Origin: Thermoprotei archaeon
GTDB lineage: Archaea > Thermoproteota > Thermoprotei_A > Sulfolobales > WANQ01
Reading direction: 5' to 3'
NCBI GenBank assembly: GCA_027038805.1
Contig: JALWGO010000244.1
Location: forward strand, 1-8,302
DNA length: 8,302 bases
Shown here piece by piece: positions 1-6,982 of this stretch. The first letter of the stretch is position 1. Every line of letters starts with the position of its first letter. The notes beneath the pieces were generated by a model. It searched no databases, had not been told where the DNA came from, and worked only from the letters and a program-made list of their open reading frames with translations. The position numbers and the translations under genes were made by a program.

Positions 1-2
1 TA

Positions 3-116
3 CTAATAATATCAATATTCATATCCTATGTTACAGGAATCATAGCCTTTGATAAAATGGTTAAGAGGAAAATAATATCTAGAAAGGTTACAGCGAGAAA
101 ACGTAAGAGAAGATGA
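3..116 (+). CDS. C-terminal end of a membrane protein (partial)
   Basis: This is the last 37 codons of a gene that begins before the window; the frame is open from the left edge to a TGA at 114-116. The peptide starts with a hydrophobic stretch (LIISIFISYVTGIIAF), consistent with the end of a transmembrane helix. It continues into a short tail very rich in Lys and Arg and ends RKRKRR. By the positive-inside rule the tail should face the cytoplasm. Too little is visible to name a family. The gene runs toward gfcR, leaving 44 bp between the two stops. It could be a chance open frame, but the helix followed by a basic tail argues for a real C-terminus. Confidence 0.55.
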   Translation, partial: LIISIFISYVTGIIAFDKMVKRKIISRKVTARKRKRR

Positions 117-129
117 TTATTCTAATCAT
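113..129. terminator. AT-rich inverted repeat between convergent genes
   Basis: ATGATTA (113-119) and TAATCAT (123-129) are perfect inverted copies around a 3-nt loop. The repeat overlaps the stop codon of the membrane protein gene and lies about 32 bp past the gfcR stop on the other strand. It could mark a bidirectional transcription end, but the stem has only one G:C pair, and archaeal termination depends mainly on T-runs. It may be chance. Confidence 0.2.
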
Positions 130-160
130 ATAGTATGGTTCTTCTGTCTCTTAGGCTGTT

Positions 161-871
161 TTATCCCCTATACCAGTATGCTACGTGTACCCGTAGCCTT
201 GTTTCCTCTATAATGGGAACCCATCTATTACCAACTGCTACAACTGAAAATATGCCTACAAGTCTGCTATCAGTGCTTCTCACCATTTCTACTAGTGCCC
301 TACAAGTTCTCCCTGTTCTAAGAAGATCATCTACTATTAATACCCTATCTCTCTTGGTAAAGGGGTCTTTTGGAGCGTAAAGCTTGGTTATTACTGGTAG
401 ATCTCTTGACATAAGACTATATTCTAGGTATTCTCTTAGACTTGCCTCAGGCCTCTTCTTAACTATGACTACTTTGGCGTCAAAGTAATCGGCAATGCTG
501 ATGGCTACTGGTATACCGTCTACTTCAACGCTTAATATTATGGTGGGTTTTTCTTCTCTAAAATAATGGTATGCTTCTAATCCCACAAGCTTCATTACTC
601 CTACATCATATATTATATCGTTTAGGTCTATTACACCACCATCAACTATTCTAATAAGCTTTCCCAATAGGTTCGCAACAATATTCTTCTCAACTATAAT
701 ATTTAGTATCTGCTTAGCCTTCTCAATAGTCGGAAGGATTTTACCCGAAATATATTTCCATATGCTAGGTGCAGGTATACTGAAAAATTCTTCTAGCTCA
801 CGATACGTGTAGTGTTTCCTCAATATGCGTAATAGTTTTATAGCAATGAACCTAGGGTCGTCTACCTCCAT
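161..871 (-). CDS. GfcR-like HTH/phosphoribosyltransferase regulator
   Basis: The 236-residue protein has an N-terminal helix-turn-helix-like segment (about residues 20-60, TYRELEEFFSIPAPSIWKYI) and a C-terminal type I phosphoribosyltransferase fold. The PRPP-binding loop is clear at about 177-190 (VLIVDDLLRTGRT, with D181 and D182). This matches the archaeal PyrE-like family (COG0856), whose Haloferax member GfcR is a transcription factor for sugar catabolism. Such proteins are often mislabelled orotate phosphoribosyltransferase; the HTH argues for a regulator that senses PRPP or a related ligand. The target here is unknown. The ATG lies 11 bp behind the mvk stop, with a weak GAGG ribosome site inside the mvk end, so the two are probably cotranscribed. 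I give no gene symbol because the regulon is not shown. Confidence 0.82.
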   Translation of the reverse strand: MEVDDPRFIAIKLLRILRKHYTYRELEEFFSIPAPSIWKYISGKILPTIEKAKQILNIIVEKNIVANLLGKLIRIVDGGVIDLNDIIYDVGVMKLVGLEAYHYFREEKPTIILSVEVDGIPVAISIADYFDAKVVIVKKRPEASLREYLEYSLMSRDLPVITKLYAPKDPFTKRDRVLIVDDLLRTGRTCRALVEMVRSTDSRLVGIFSVVAVGNRWVPIIEETRLRVHVAYWYRG

Positions 872-882
872 GTAAGGCGCCT

Positions 883-1854
883 CTATTTTTCTTCTACCCT
901 AACACCTTCCCAGTCAATAGATGCCTTGATAAGCCTCCTAGCATATCTACTTAGAGTATTATAAACATGGTTTACTCCATCCCTACTAGCCAGTGCTATT
1001 ATAGAGCCCCCCATGCCGGCACCAGTTATCTTTGATCCTAGTGCTCCACTCCTTCTCGCCACGTGTACTAGTTGTTCTAGTTCAAGTCCAGACACTCCTA
1101 TAGCTGAGAGTAGACCATGGTTGATGTTCATTAGTTCACCCATCCTAATAGTGTCAGCTTTCTCTAGAGCTCTCCTCGCTTCTCTCACTATTTTCTCAGC
1201 GGCATTGTATACGTGTTCGAGGATATCAGGGTATTTTTCGTATAAATCGAGTACCTTGAGGACAGCTTTCCTAGTCGATCTTGGCACCCCCGTATCTGCT
1301 ATGATGAAGTAGTCTCTTATCTTGCCGACTCTAAGCCTAGTAAATGATCCTTTCTCATAGAGTATCGCTCCGCCAAAGGTCGCTACCGTATTATCTATAC
1401 CACTGGGTTTCCCATGAACCACCTTTTCAGCTTCAAAGGCTATACGTGATATTTCTTCACGAGACAAGTCTAGCCCCATGTATCTCGAATAAGCAGCCGT
1501 AAAAGCTACTGCTAGAGAAGCACTAGACCCGAGACCTGCCGCTACTGGTATCTCAGATGTTATTTCAACGTATGCTGGCTTAATGGTCTTATTTTTGCTC
1601 TTTAATTCCTCCAATATCTTCCTCAACTGTAATAGTTTTCCACTAGACTCTACTACTTCTAGACTATTTGGGTCGAAAACTATTCTATAGCCAGTATCTC
1701 GTGATATTATAACTAGTCTATTATCCTCAAGTTCTCTGACCAAGACATGAATCCGAGGTGATAGGGCTACAGCTATAGCGGGCTTACCCTTGACGACGAA
1801 GTGTTCGCCAAATAATATGACTTTGCCTGGAGCACTTGCCTCAATAACCCTCAT
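883..1854 (-). CDS. mvk: mevalonate kinase
   Basis: This GHMP-family kinase phosphorylates mevalonate with ATP in the cytoplasm, an early step toward the isoprenoid chains of archaeal lipids. All three family motifs are present in the 323 residues: the N-terminal KVILFGEHFVV (K11-V21), the ATP-binding loop PVAAGLGSSASL (about 103-114), and the C-terminal KITGAGMGGS (about 275-284). HGKPSGIDNTVAT (about 148-159) carries the expected catalytic aspartate D154 and is typical of mevalonate kinase rather than homoserine or galactokinase. The length is normal for archaeal members. The start is an ATG with a GTGAT partial ribosome site a few bases upstream. It is the first gene of a probable two-gene unit with the gfcR-like regulator. 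Confidence 0.95.
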   Translation of the reverse strand: MRVIEASAPGKVILFGEHFVVKGKPAIAVALSPRIHVLVRELEDNRLVIISRDTGYRIVFDPNSLEVVESSGKLLQLRKILEELKSKNKTIKPAYVEITSEIPVAAGLGSSASLAVAFTAAYSRYMGLDLSREEISRIAFEAEKVVHGKPSGIDNTVATFGGAILYEKGSFTRLRVGKIRDYFIIADTGVPRSTRKAVLKVLDLYEKYPDILEHVYNAAEKIVREARRALEKADTIRMGELMNINHGLLSAIGVSGLELEQLVHVARRSGALGSKITGAGMGGSIIALASRDGVNHVYNTLSRYARRLIKASIDWEGVRVEEK

Positions 1855-1919
1855 ACCATATCACGCAAGGGCTTCTAACTGTTATGATATCTTACCTTTT
1901 TTCATACTATACTTTAACG

Positions 1920-1925
1920 TTTAAA
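1920..1925 (-). promoter_or_regulatory. candidate TATA element for mvk
   Basis: On the - strand TTTAAA follows a purine-rich GGAGAA that could act as a BRE. A start about 25 nt downstream would give a leader of roughly 40 nt before the mvk ATG at 1854. The rest of the 232-bp gap (1855-2086) shows no ORF or tRNA, only a palindrome next to the following gene. The call rests on pattern and position alone. Confidence 0.35.
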
Positions 1926-2068
1926 TTCTCCTCTACACATTGATAATAGATGACGTGATGAGTACGCCAGCGTAAGAGCCCCTTAGACTATGATAATATT
2001 GCGACAACTTTATTATTGGGCTATGATGGGTTTCTGCCCTCACTGATTAACCAGTATTACTAGGCATT

Positions 2069-2082
2069 CGGTATTTATACCG
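2069..2082. repeat. 14-bp perfect palindrome before the 2087 gene
   Basis: CGGTATTTATACCG is a perfect palindrome ending 4 bp before the ATG at 2087. Its core resembles a TATA box but is too close to that ATG for normal promoter spacing. It could be an operator, a small hairpin in the 5' leader, or the promoter of a start further downstream such as GTG 2120. Confidence 0.35.
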
Positions 2083-2086
2083 TTTC

Positions 2087-2665
2087 ATGGGCTTAAAGAT
2101 AGGGTTTGGTGGAATATGCGTGGATGCATCTAGTACCATCTTTACTAGAGCCACTACAAATATCGGCGGAATTATAAGCCAACCATTACCAGTAGAACCC
2201 CTATTCGAGGAGATAAGCTCACGTGACCTAGACTTCCTCGAAGACTATGTAGCGGCTTTATCAATCTATAGTATTCTCGAAGGCCTCGGAGAGGTAGACA
2301 TTGATCTTTCAATGCTTGTTCAAAGCTTAACGAACAAGTACATATACCTACTCCACCCGCTACCATACTATAGCGATATTATTGAATGGGCTGGTAGAAT
2401 AAAGCCAGCAAGACTCGAGGAAATATTCTCAGAATATAGTGAAGACGAAGTCTACGAGCTGTTAGGGAAAGTTATAATATATAAGGAGTTATTCGACCAG
2501 AACTCTATAGATAACCTAGGTGTAAGAGACCTATGCGAGAGCATTGAATCCTTTATGAAGGCTGCAAAGGTAGAGCCACCAGCATGGGGTAATGAGCTCC
2601 GCGAGAAGGCCTATAGATGTATAACCGCTATGGGCGTACTCTTATCAAAGATAGTATTTGGTTAA
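2087..2665 (+). CDS. unrecognised acidic helical protein
   Basis: I do not recognise this 192-residue protein. After a glycine/threonine-rich N-terminus it is rich in Glu, Asp, Leu and Ile, looks mainly alpha-helical, and has no signal peptide, convincing membrane segment or metal-binding cluster. Cysteines occur singly (residues 11, about 149 and 178). The frame is open throughout and ends 6 bp from the convergent sufB stop, which supports a real gene. The start is uncertain. ATG 2087 has no ribosome site and follows the palindrome. GTG 2120 has a GGTGG about 8 bases upstream and would remove 11 residues. It may be a lineage-restricted archaeal protein; neighbours do not suggest a function because it shares no transcript with them. 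Confidence 0.7.
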   Translation: MGLKIGFGGICVDASSTIFTRATTNIGGIISQPLPVEPLFEEISSRDLDFLEDYVAALSIYSILEGLGEVDIDLSMLVQSLTNKYIYLLHPLPYYSDIIEWAGRIKPARLEEIFSEYSEDEVYELLGKVIIYKELFDQNSIDNLGVRDLCESIESFMKAAKVEPPAWGNELREKAYRCITAMGVLLSKIVFG

Positions 2666-2671
2666 TGCTTT

Positions 2672-3898
2672 TCAACCCGTGGCTTTCTCTGTCAACAATT
2701 TTATCGTTGCATCAATAAGCCTCTGTGTCTGCAATGGTAGTCCTGGTACTTCTACACGCATAAAGCCTCTCAGTATAAGTGCTCTAGCTTCTTCTTCGGT
2801 AAACCCCTTACTCATAAGATACTCTATTTCCTCTTCAGCTATCTTCCCTATAGCAGCCTCGTGAGTCAGTTCTGCCCCTTCAACACGTGATTCTAGTTCT
2901 GGCAAAGCTATTATCGTAGCCTTCTTAGAGAGAGGCAAGCCTAAGCACTCTATGTGCCCTCGACTTGGAGAGGTAAAAGCCCTTATCCTAGATCTTGCAG
3001 CAATCCATGACTCATCTCTGCCAATAACCCTTGAAACTATCTCCGCGCTAGAGTTCTCTCCTTGTAGAACTGCTTCAGATCCCATATCATATATTGAGTT
3101 GGAGGAGCCCAGAATTATTGATGCCATATGCGTCTTAGCATCCCTATCTAATTTCACGCTTGGATATGCTTGGATACTTGCTACATCGCTGTGAACAAGA
3201 TAGTAGCTTATATATGATCCACCATCCATTACTCTAACACTTGTCCTTGGTCTAACATGTACTCCCTTATTCCATGCATGTATCATTGCAAAGGAGAGTT
3301 TAGCATTTCTACCAACATAGAATTCTGATACACCAACATGCAGTGCCCCTACAATCTTATGAGGAACAACACAACCTGTAATGAGGTTTAGTTCTGCTCC
3401 ATCACCAACTATTACTATATTATGGACAAATTGTGCCTCCCAGGAACTAGTTATAAACAAACATGTATAGACAGGTACCTTAACCTTAACACCTGGTGGA
3501 ACATATATGAAATACCCTCTACCATTACTATAGAGTTCAGTTGCTGCAGTATACTTGTCAAGATCTACTGAGATGTTTCTCCAATAATAGTCTCTCACCC
3601 ATGAATATTTCTTTAAAGCCTCACCCGTACTTGTGATAATGACTCCCTGCCTCTTCAATCCCTCAACTATTATGCCATGCCATATTTTTTCATTTACTTG
3701 AACATAGCCTGCATTACTAACCTCTCTGTCAGATAAGCCTATACGTTTCGCTGGTTCTGATGCAAGACCTATTATATCGTCTATTTCATTAATCTCTATT
3801 CTACTATATTTTGATAAATCTATATCGGGCCCGTATTTTGCTTTCTTTTCCAGGGCTTTCTCTGCTCTTTCTCTAATCTTCCTTAACCATTCACTCAT
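2672..3898 (-). CDS. sufB: SufB-type Fe-S cluster assembly scaffold
   Basis: SufB is the beta-helix scaffold on which iron-sulfur clusters are built in the cytoplasm, working with the SufC ATPase. The 408 residues end with the family signature THEAAIGKI (345-353), followed by EEEIEYLMSKGFTEEEAR and RGFM, which matches SufB/SufD C-termini closely. Cys318 in GHIECLGL sits where the functional cysteine of bacterial SufB is expected, and H346/E347 are conserved. The protein is shorter than bacterial SufB (about 470-495 residues), as is usual for archaeal versions. Its ATG overlaps the sufC stop by 8 nt (ATGAGTGA), so translation is likely coupled. No sufD, sufS or sufE is in the window, so this may be a minimal two-component system; SufD-like assignment is less likely because of the conserved cysteine. 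Confidence 0.92.
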   Translation of the reverse strand: MSEWLRKIRERAEKALEKKAKYGPDIDLSKYSRIEINEIDDIIGLASEPAKRIGLSDREVSNAGYVQVNEKIWHGIIVEGLKRQGVIITSTGEALKKYSWVRDYYWRNISVDLDKYTAATELYSNGRGYFIYVPPGVKVKVPVYTCLFITSSWEAQFVHNIVIVGDGAELNLITGCVVPHKIVGALHVGVSEFYVGRNAKLSFAMIHAWNKGVHVRPRTSVRVMDGGSYISYYLVHSDVASIQAYPSVKLDRDAKTHMASIILGSSNSIYDMGSEAVLQGENSSAEIVSRVIGRDESWIAARSRIRAFTSPSRGHIECLGLPLSKKATIIALPELESRVEGAELTHEAAIGKIAEEEIEYLMSKGFTEEEARALILRGFMRVEVPGLPLQTQRLIDATIKLLTEKATG

Positions 3899-4634
3899 TT
3901 TTATCTAGCCTCTGGAGTTTTTCTATTGCTTCTTTATAACCATACTTGAAAACTAATGGTATTATCTCGTCTGGTATACCTGAAAATACTATCTTACCAT
4001 TCATCATTAAGTGTACTACATCTATACTTCCCTTATCTACGAGTCTGCTAAGTATGTGTCCTGTATGTGTTACAAGCAGAATACTTGTCTTATTCTCAGC
4101 GAGGATACTTATTACATCTGCAATCTTGTTTATACTATCTATATCTACACCACTATCAGGTTCGTCGAGCATTGCTAATTTAGGATGCGGGAGAAGAGTT
4201 ATATAGAGCTCCATTCTCTTTCTCTCGCCACCGCTAAAGCCTACAAACAAGTATCTATCCATTAGATAATCTACTTCAAGCATTTTCCCAATAAAGTAAT
4301 CTACACTACACTTATACTTTGATAATATCGCTGAGACGAAATCTTTAACTTTTAAGCCCTTGATAGGAGGCGGTATCTGATAGCTTAACGCTATACCTTT
4401 GAGAGCTCTCTCATAGGATGGTCTGCCAGTAATATCTTCTCCTTCAAATAGTATTTTTCCCTCTACTACATGGTATTTTCTTAGACCCATTATACTGGCA
4501 AGCAATGATGACTTACCAGCAGCATTGGGGCCCATTATAACGTGTACTTCGCCTTTACCGATGCGTAGGTTTATCCCCTTAAGCACGCGTCTACCACGTA
4601 CCTCTACTACAAGGTTTACAACATCTAATAACAC
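3891..4634 (-). CDS. sufC: SufC Fe-S assembly ATPase
   Basis: SufC is the soluble ABC-type ATPase that drives conformational change in the SufB scaffold. The 247 residues have every ABC motif: Walker A GPNAAGKSS (35-43), Q-loop Q86 in SYQIPPP, signature FSGGERKR (133-140), Walker B LAMLDEPD (153-160, E158) and switch histidine H190 in LLVTHTG. The GERKR variant and the DEPDSGVDID run after Walker B are characteristic of SufC rather than of transporter ATPases. There are no membrane segments and no permease nearby. The start is a GTG with a GGAGGGAG about 13 nt upstream, rather far, but no better in-frame start is visible. It is the first gene of the sufCB unit. Confidence 0.95.
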   Translation of the reverse strand: MLLDVVNLVVEVRGRRVLKGINLRIGKGEVHVIMGPNAAGKSSLLASIMGLRKYHVVEGKILFEGEDITGRPSYERALKGIALSYQIPPPIKGLKVKDFVSAILSKYKCSVDYFIGKMLEVDYLMDRYLFVGFSGGERKRMELYITLLPHPKLAMLDEPDSGVDIDSINKIADVISILAENKTSILLVTHTGHILSRLVDKGSIDVVHLMMNGKIVFSGIPDEIIPLVFKYGYKEAIEKLQRLDKNE

Positions 4635-4644
4635 GGTTAAAATG

Positions 4645-4667
4645 CTCCCTCCAAGCCTAGTAGGGAG
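4645..4667 (-). promoter_or_regulatory. hairpin over the sufC ribosome site
   Basis: CTCCCT (4645-4650) and AGGGAG (4662-4667) are inverted copies with an 11-bp spacer. In sufC mRNA the 3' arm is the GGAGGGAG ribosome site, so the stem would mask it. This matters only if transcription begins upstream of 4667; the TATA spacing suggests a start nearer 4652, which would exclude the hairpin. Confidence 0.25.
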
Positions 4668-4676
4668 ACTACAACC

Positions 4677-4683
4677 TATTTAA
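4677..4683. promoter_or_regulatory. shared TATA-like element between sufC and dys
   Basis: TATTTAA reads as a TATA-like box on the + strand and as TTAAATA on the - strand. For dys it predicts a start near 4704-4708. For sufC it predicts a start near 4652. The whole divergent spacer is only about 70-90 bp, so the two promoters must overlap. Position and sequence are the only evidence. Confidence 0.4.
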
Positions 4684-4707
4684 CCTAAACCTTTAACCTA
4701 CCTATGA

Positions 4708-4712
4708 GGAGG
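4708..4712 (+). promoter_or_regulatory. ribosome binding site that sets the dys start
   Basis: GGAGG lies 9 nt before ATG 4722 and inside the first codons of the longer reading from ATG 4704. Its match and spacing favour 4722 as the true start, shortening the protein from 322 to 316 residues. Confidence 0.65.
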
Positions 4713-4721
4713 ATTAGAACA

Positions 4722-5672
4722 ATGAGTGAACGCGAGAAATTATTAAGAGAAGAAATAATAGATGTTGAAGTCTCACCAAAAATGAGTATATGTGATCTTG
4801 TAGAAGCCTATGGGAGTATACACGGGTTTATGGCTGGCCACCTATATAGAGCAATAGAGATACTAGGAGAAGCTGTAAAGAGAGCAGAACTAAGATTCCT
4901 ATCCTTTACGGCAAATCTTGTCTCAACGGGTTTGCGTGGAATATTTGCACAGCTTATCCGGGAGAAGATATTCAATGTAGTTGTTACTACTTCGGGTGCC
5001 CTAGACCACGATATTGCGCGAGGCTTTGGAGGAAAATACTATAAGGGATACTTTGAAGCAGATGATAGCTATCTAGCAAGCCTTGAAATACATAGATTGG
5101 GTAACGTGTTTATACCCTTAGAGAGCTATGGTATGGTTATCGAGAAGACTATTCACGACATATTAGACGAGGTTTCAAGAGATAAGAAGGAGTGGAGTAT
5201 ATACGAGTTACTCTGGGAAATAGGTTCAAGAATAAACGACAAGCACTCAATACTTAGAGCCGCCTACGAGAAGAAGATCCCGGTAATAGTACCGGGCTGG
5301 CCCGATGGTGCTTTTGGAACAGCATTATTCACCTACAGTCAAGTACATGGGTTGAAGATAGATTACATGAAGGATATGAGCCTTATCGCTGAAAAAGTAT
5401 TCTCAAATAAGGGGTTATCAGCAGCCCTAATCATTGGTGGAGGGATAAGCAAACACCATGTTATATGGTGGAGCCAGTTTATGGAGGGACTAGACTATGT
5501 AGTATACATTACAACAGCTGTAGAATACGATGGAAGCCTTAGTGGAGCTCATCCAAGAGAAGCTGTTAGCTGGGGTAAGGTTAAGCCTCAGGGCAAGAAA
5601 GCCATAGTATACGGTGATGCCACGATAACACTACCCATTATAGCCGCATGCCTTATCGGGGAAAAGGATTAA
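4722..5672 (+). CDS. dys: deoxyhypusine synthase
   Basis: The enzyme transfers the aminobutyl group of spermidine to one lysine of initiation factor aIF5A, the first step of hypusine formation, using NAD. Family signatures are unmistakable: TANLVSTGLRG and TTSGALDHD in the NAD-binding half, then GGGISKHH with the active-site lysine (K244 counted from ATG 4722), then EYDGSLSGAHPREAVSWGK and a final DATITLPI segment. The 316-residue length fits archaeal members. ATG 4722 is preferred because GGAGG stands 9 nt before it; an in-frame ATG at 4704 would contain that site. The gene diverges from sufC and ends 4 bp from the convergent DUF357 gene. It appears to be transcribed alone. Confidence 0.95.
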   Translation: MSEREKLLREEIIDVEVSPKMSICDLVEAYGSIHGFMAGHLYRAIEILGEAVKRAELRFLSFTANLVSTGLRGIFAQLIREKIFNVVVTTSGALDHDIARGFGGKYYKGYFEADDSYLASLEIHRLGNVFIPLESYGMVIEKTIHDILDEVSRDKKEWSIYELLWEIGSRINDKHSILRAAYEKKIPVIVPGWPDGAFGTALFTYSQVHGLKIDYMKDMSLIAEKVFSNKGLSAALIIGGGISKHHVIWWSQFMEGLDYVVYITTAVEYDGSLSGAHPREAVSWGKVKPQGKKAIVYGDATITLPIIAACLIGEKD

Positions 5673-5676
5673 TGTT

Positions 5677-6393
5677 TTAAGGTTGTTTTCTCTTTCCAAT
5701 CTTCTCTATTATTGCGTTGATAATCTTCGAGGTACTACATAGACTACATTCTACTTTCTCCTTTAATCTCTCAATCCTAGCTTTAACCCCTCTCTTCTCT
5801 AATTCTTTTCTAAGCCAATCCTCGCTGACACCCTGGTCTGGACCTAAGAGGATTATATCTGGTTTTATTTCTTTAACTGGCTTCAATATATCTTCTCGAT
5901 CTCCTAGTACTGCCTTATAAACGTATTTTAACGACTCTACTACTCTCCTCCGCTGTTCTTCTGGCACAATTATCGGCCTCTTCTTGAATTTTTCAGCATT
6001 GGGATCCCTTGAAACGATAACGTATACTCTTCCCTTCTCCCAAGCCTTCTTAAATAGTTCTATGTGGCCTGGATGTATTATCTCAAAAGTACCTGCTACT
6101 AGGACTCTAGGCCTATTGAGTAGAGAGCTTAATGGTTTCCATTCTAGTTCAACGTATCCTAGACGATTAAGTGTGTCTAATATACCTTCAGCGTATGCTA
6201 TACATGATAGAGACGTAAAATAATCTCTCCTATTAAAGTAATAGAGAGAATCATCTAGGTAAGCACGTGCTAGTTCAACTAGCTTTAATACCTTCTCATC
6301 TCTTTCTACTACTCTCAAATCATCTAGCGCTTGCCTAACATTCTCTATATATGCTTCAAGCCTTCTAACATATTCGTCTCCACTAAACAACAC
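5677..6393 (-). CDS. DUF357-cytidylyltransferase fusion protein
   Basis: The 238-residue protein has two parts. Residues about 5-85 match DUF357, with the characteristic helical ARAYLDDSLYYFNRRDYFTS and AYAEGILDTL. Residues about 95-230 are a cytidylyltransferase-like nucleotidyl transferase, with GTFEIIHPGH (HxGH at 107-110), PEEQRRRVVESL, LLGPDQ, and STSKII (about 220-225) in place of the usual ISST motif. The C-terminal half resembles archaeal FAD synthase RibL, which has two conserved C-terminal cysteines; C216 and C219 (CSLC) could correspond. FAD synthase activity is therefore possible but not shown, and another alcohol-phosphate nucleotidyltransferase is an alternative. The start is a GTG at 6393 with only a weak GGGGAT ribosome site. 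Confidence 0.82.
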   Translation of the reverse strand: MLFSGDEYVRRLEAYIENVRQALDDLRVVERDEKVLKLVELARAYLDDSLYYFNRRDYFTSLSCIAYAEGILDTLNRLGYVELEWKPLSSLLNRPRVLVAGTFEIIHPGHIELFKKAWEKGRVYVIVSRDPNAEKFKKRPIIVPEEQRRRVVESLKYVYKAVLGDREDILKPVKEIKPDIILLGPDQGVSEDWLRKELEKRGVKARIERLKEKVECSLCSTSKIINAIIEKIGKRKQP

Positions 6394-6443
6394 GTATCCC
6401 CACTAGCCACTTTCCAGACATAACGCTAGATGTCATCGTAGGG

Positions 6444-6451
6444 ATATTAAG
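6444..6451 (-). promoter_or_regulatory. candidate TATA element for the DUF357 gene
   Basis: CTTAATAT on the - strand would place transcription start near 6420, giving a leader of about 27 nt before GTG 6393. A second AT-rich site (TTTATAAT near 6469-6476) is less well placed. The call rests on pattern only. Confidence 0.3.
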
Positions 6452-6513
6452 TCCACCACCCTAAAAACATTATAAAGAGTTTCTATACGATCATATTATT
6501 AGGAATAGTAAGC

Positions 6514-6522
6514 AATTATAAT
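6514..6522 (+). promoter_or_regulatory. candidate TATA element for the HEPN gene
   Basis: AATTATAAT lies about 27 nt before a predicted start near 6545, which would give a leader of about 15 nt containing AGGTG (6549-6553) six bases before the GTG start at 6560. Spacing of TATA, ribosome site and start codon is mutually consistent. Confidence 0.4.
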
Positions 6523-6824
6523 CGGAGAACACCTTTTAGATAATGAGTAGGTGTAATGTGTGGCTAAAACACCTAGAGAGTGGTTAGAGAAAGCAGAGTT
6601 CTTCCACAGGAGTTGTAGGCAGAGGCACAAGGAGGGAGTCTACTGGGCTACGTGTTTCGAGGCACAACAAGCAATTGAAATACTTCTAAAAGGGTTACAA
6701 GTAGCTTTTCTAGGAGTACACGAGTTTACACATGATCTTTCAAGGCTTCTCCGCGGACTAGAGGCTGCCGGAATAAGTGTGCCAGAGGAACTCTATGTTT
6801 ATGCTGATGCGCTAACACCGTTCG

Positions 6825-6938
6825 CCCGAGAGTGGTCTTTTATTGTATTTGGTGTTCGTTTATATCCACCCTCGGGTTCATCACGGTCTCCCCGTGCCCC
6901 CTCACCGCCCTGCGGGAGCGGTTCTCGGAAACCCGGGG
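6825..6938 (+). ncRNA. candidate structured RNA at the left end of the element
   Basis: Positions 6866-6938 are 53 of 73 G or C, in clear contrast with the AT-rich surroundings, and no plausible protein is encoded. Several stems can be drawn. A: 6825-6835 with 6866-6876, 10 of 11 paired. D: 6870-6878 with 6930-6938, nine pairs with one G:U. B: CACGG 6882-6886 with CCGTG 6892-6896. C: CCGC 6905-6908 with GCGG at either 6912-6915 or 6918-6921. D enclosing B and C forms a three-way junction. A and D share 6870-6876 and exclude each other. The best reading is an RNA working with the TnpB-like protein; part of it may instead be a DNA hairpin for transposition. Ends and transcription are unproven. 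Confidence 0.5.
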
Positions 6939-6967
6939 TCATCGATATACTTATTAGGATTCTTCTA

Positions 6968-6975
6968 GTTTATAG
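6968..6975 (+). promoter_or_regulatory. candidate TATA element for the tnpB-like gene
   Basis: AGTTTATA-type sequence (core TTTATAG near 6969-6975) lies about 27 nt before ATG 6999. This spacing predicts transcription starting at or next to the start codon, that is, a leaderless mRNA. If so, the nuclease gene is expressed separately from the upstream RNA. Confidence 0.4.
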
Positions 6976-6982
6976 ATTTTAT

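Noticed and set aside
135..380. An 81-residue open frame on the + strand.
   Set aside because: It overlaps the conserved end of the gfcR-like gene on the other strand, including the PRPP loop, and has low-complexity Ser/Thr/Leu composition.
1955..2046. Possible C/D box sRNA: GTGATGA at 1955-1961, ATGATGG near 2024 and CTGA at 2043-2046.
   Set aside because: No D' box follows the first C box at a usable distance, the span of about 92 nt is too long for an archaeal C/D RNA, and no terminal stem is present.
2172..2366. A 64-residue open frame on the - strand.
   Set aside because: It lies wholly within the 2087-2665 gene, has no ribosome site or family resemblance, and is a shadow of that gene.
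6866..6940. tRNA gene in the GC-rich segment.
   Set aside because: There is no T-loop consensus (GGTTCNANTCC), no acceptor stem of seven pairs at the ends, and the stems do not form a cloverleaf.
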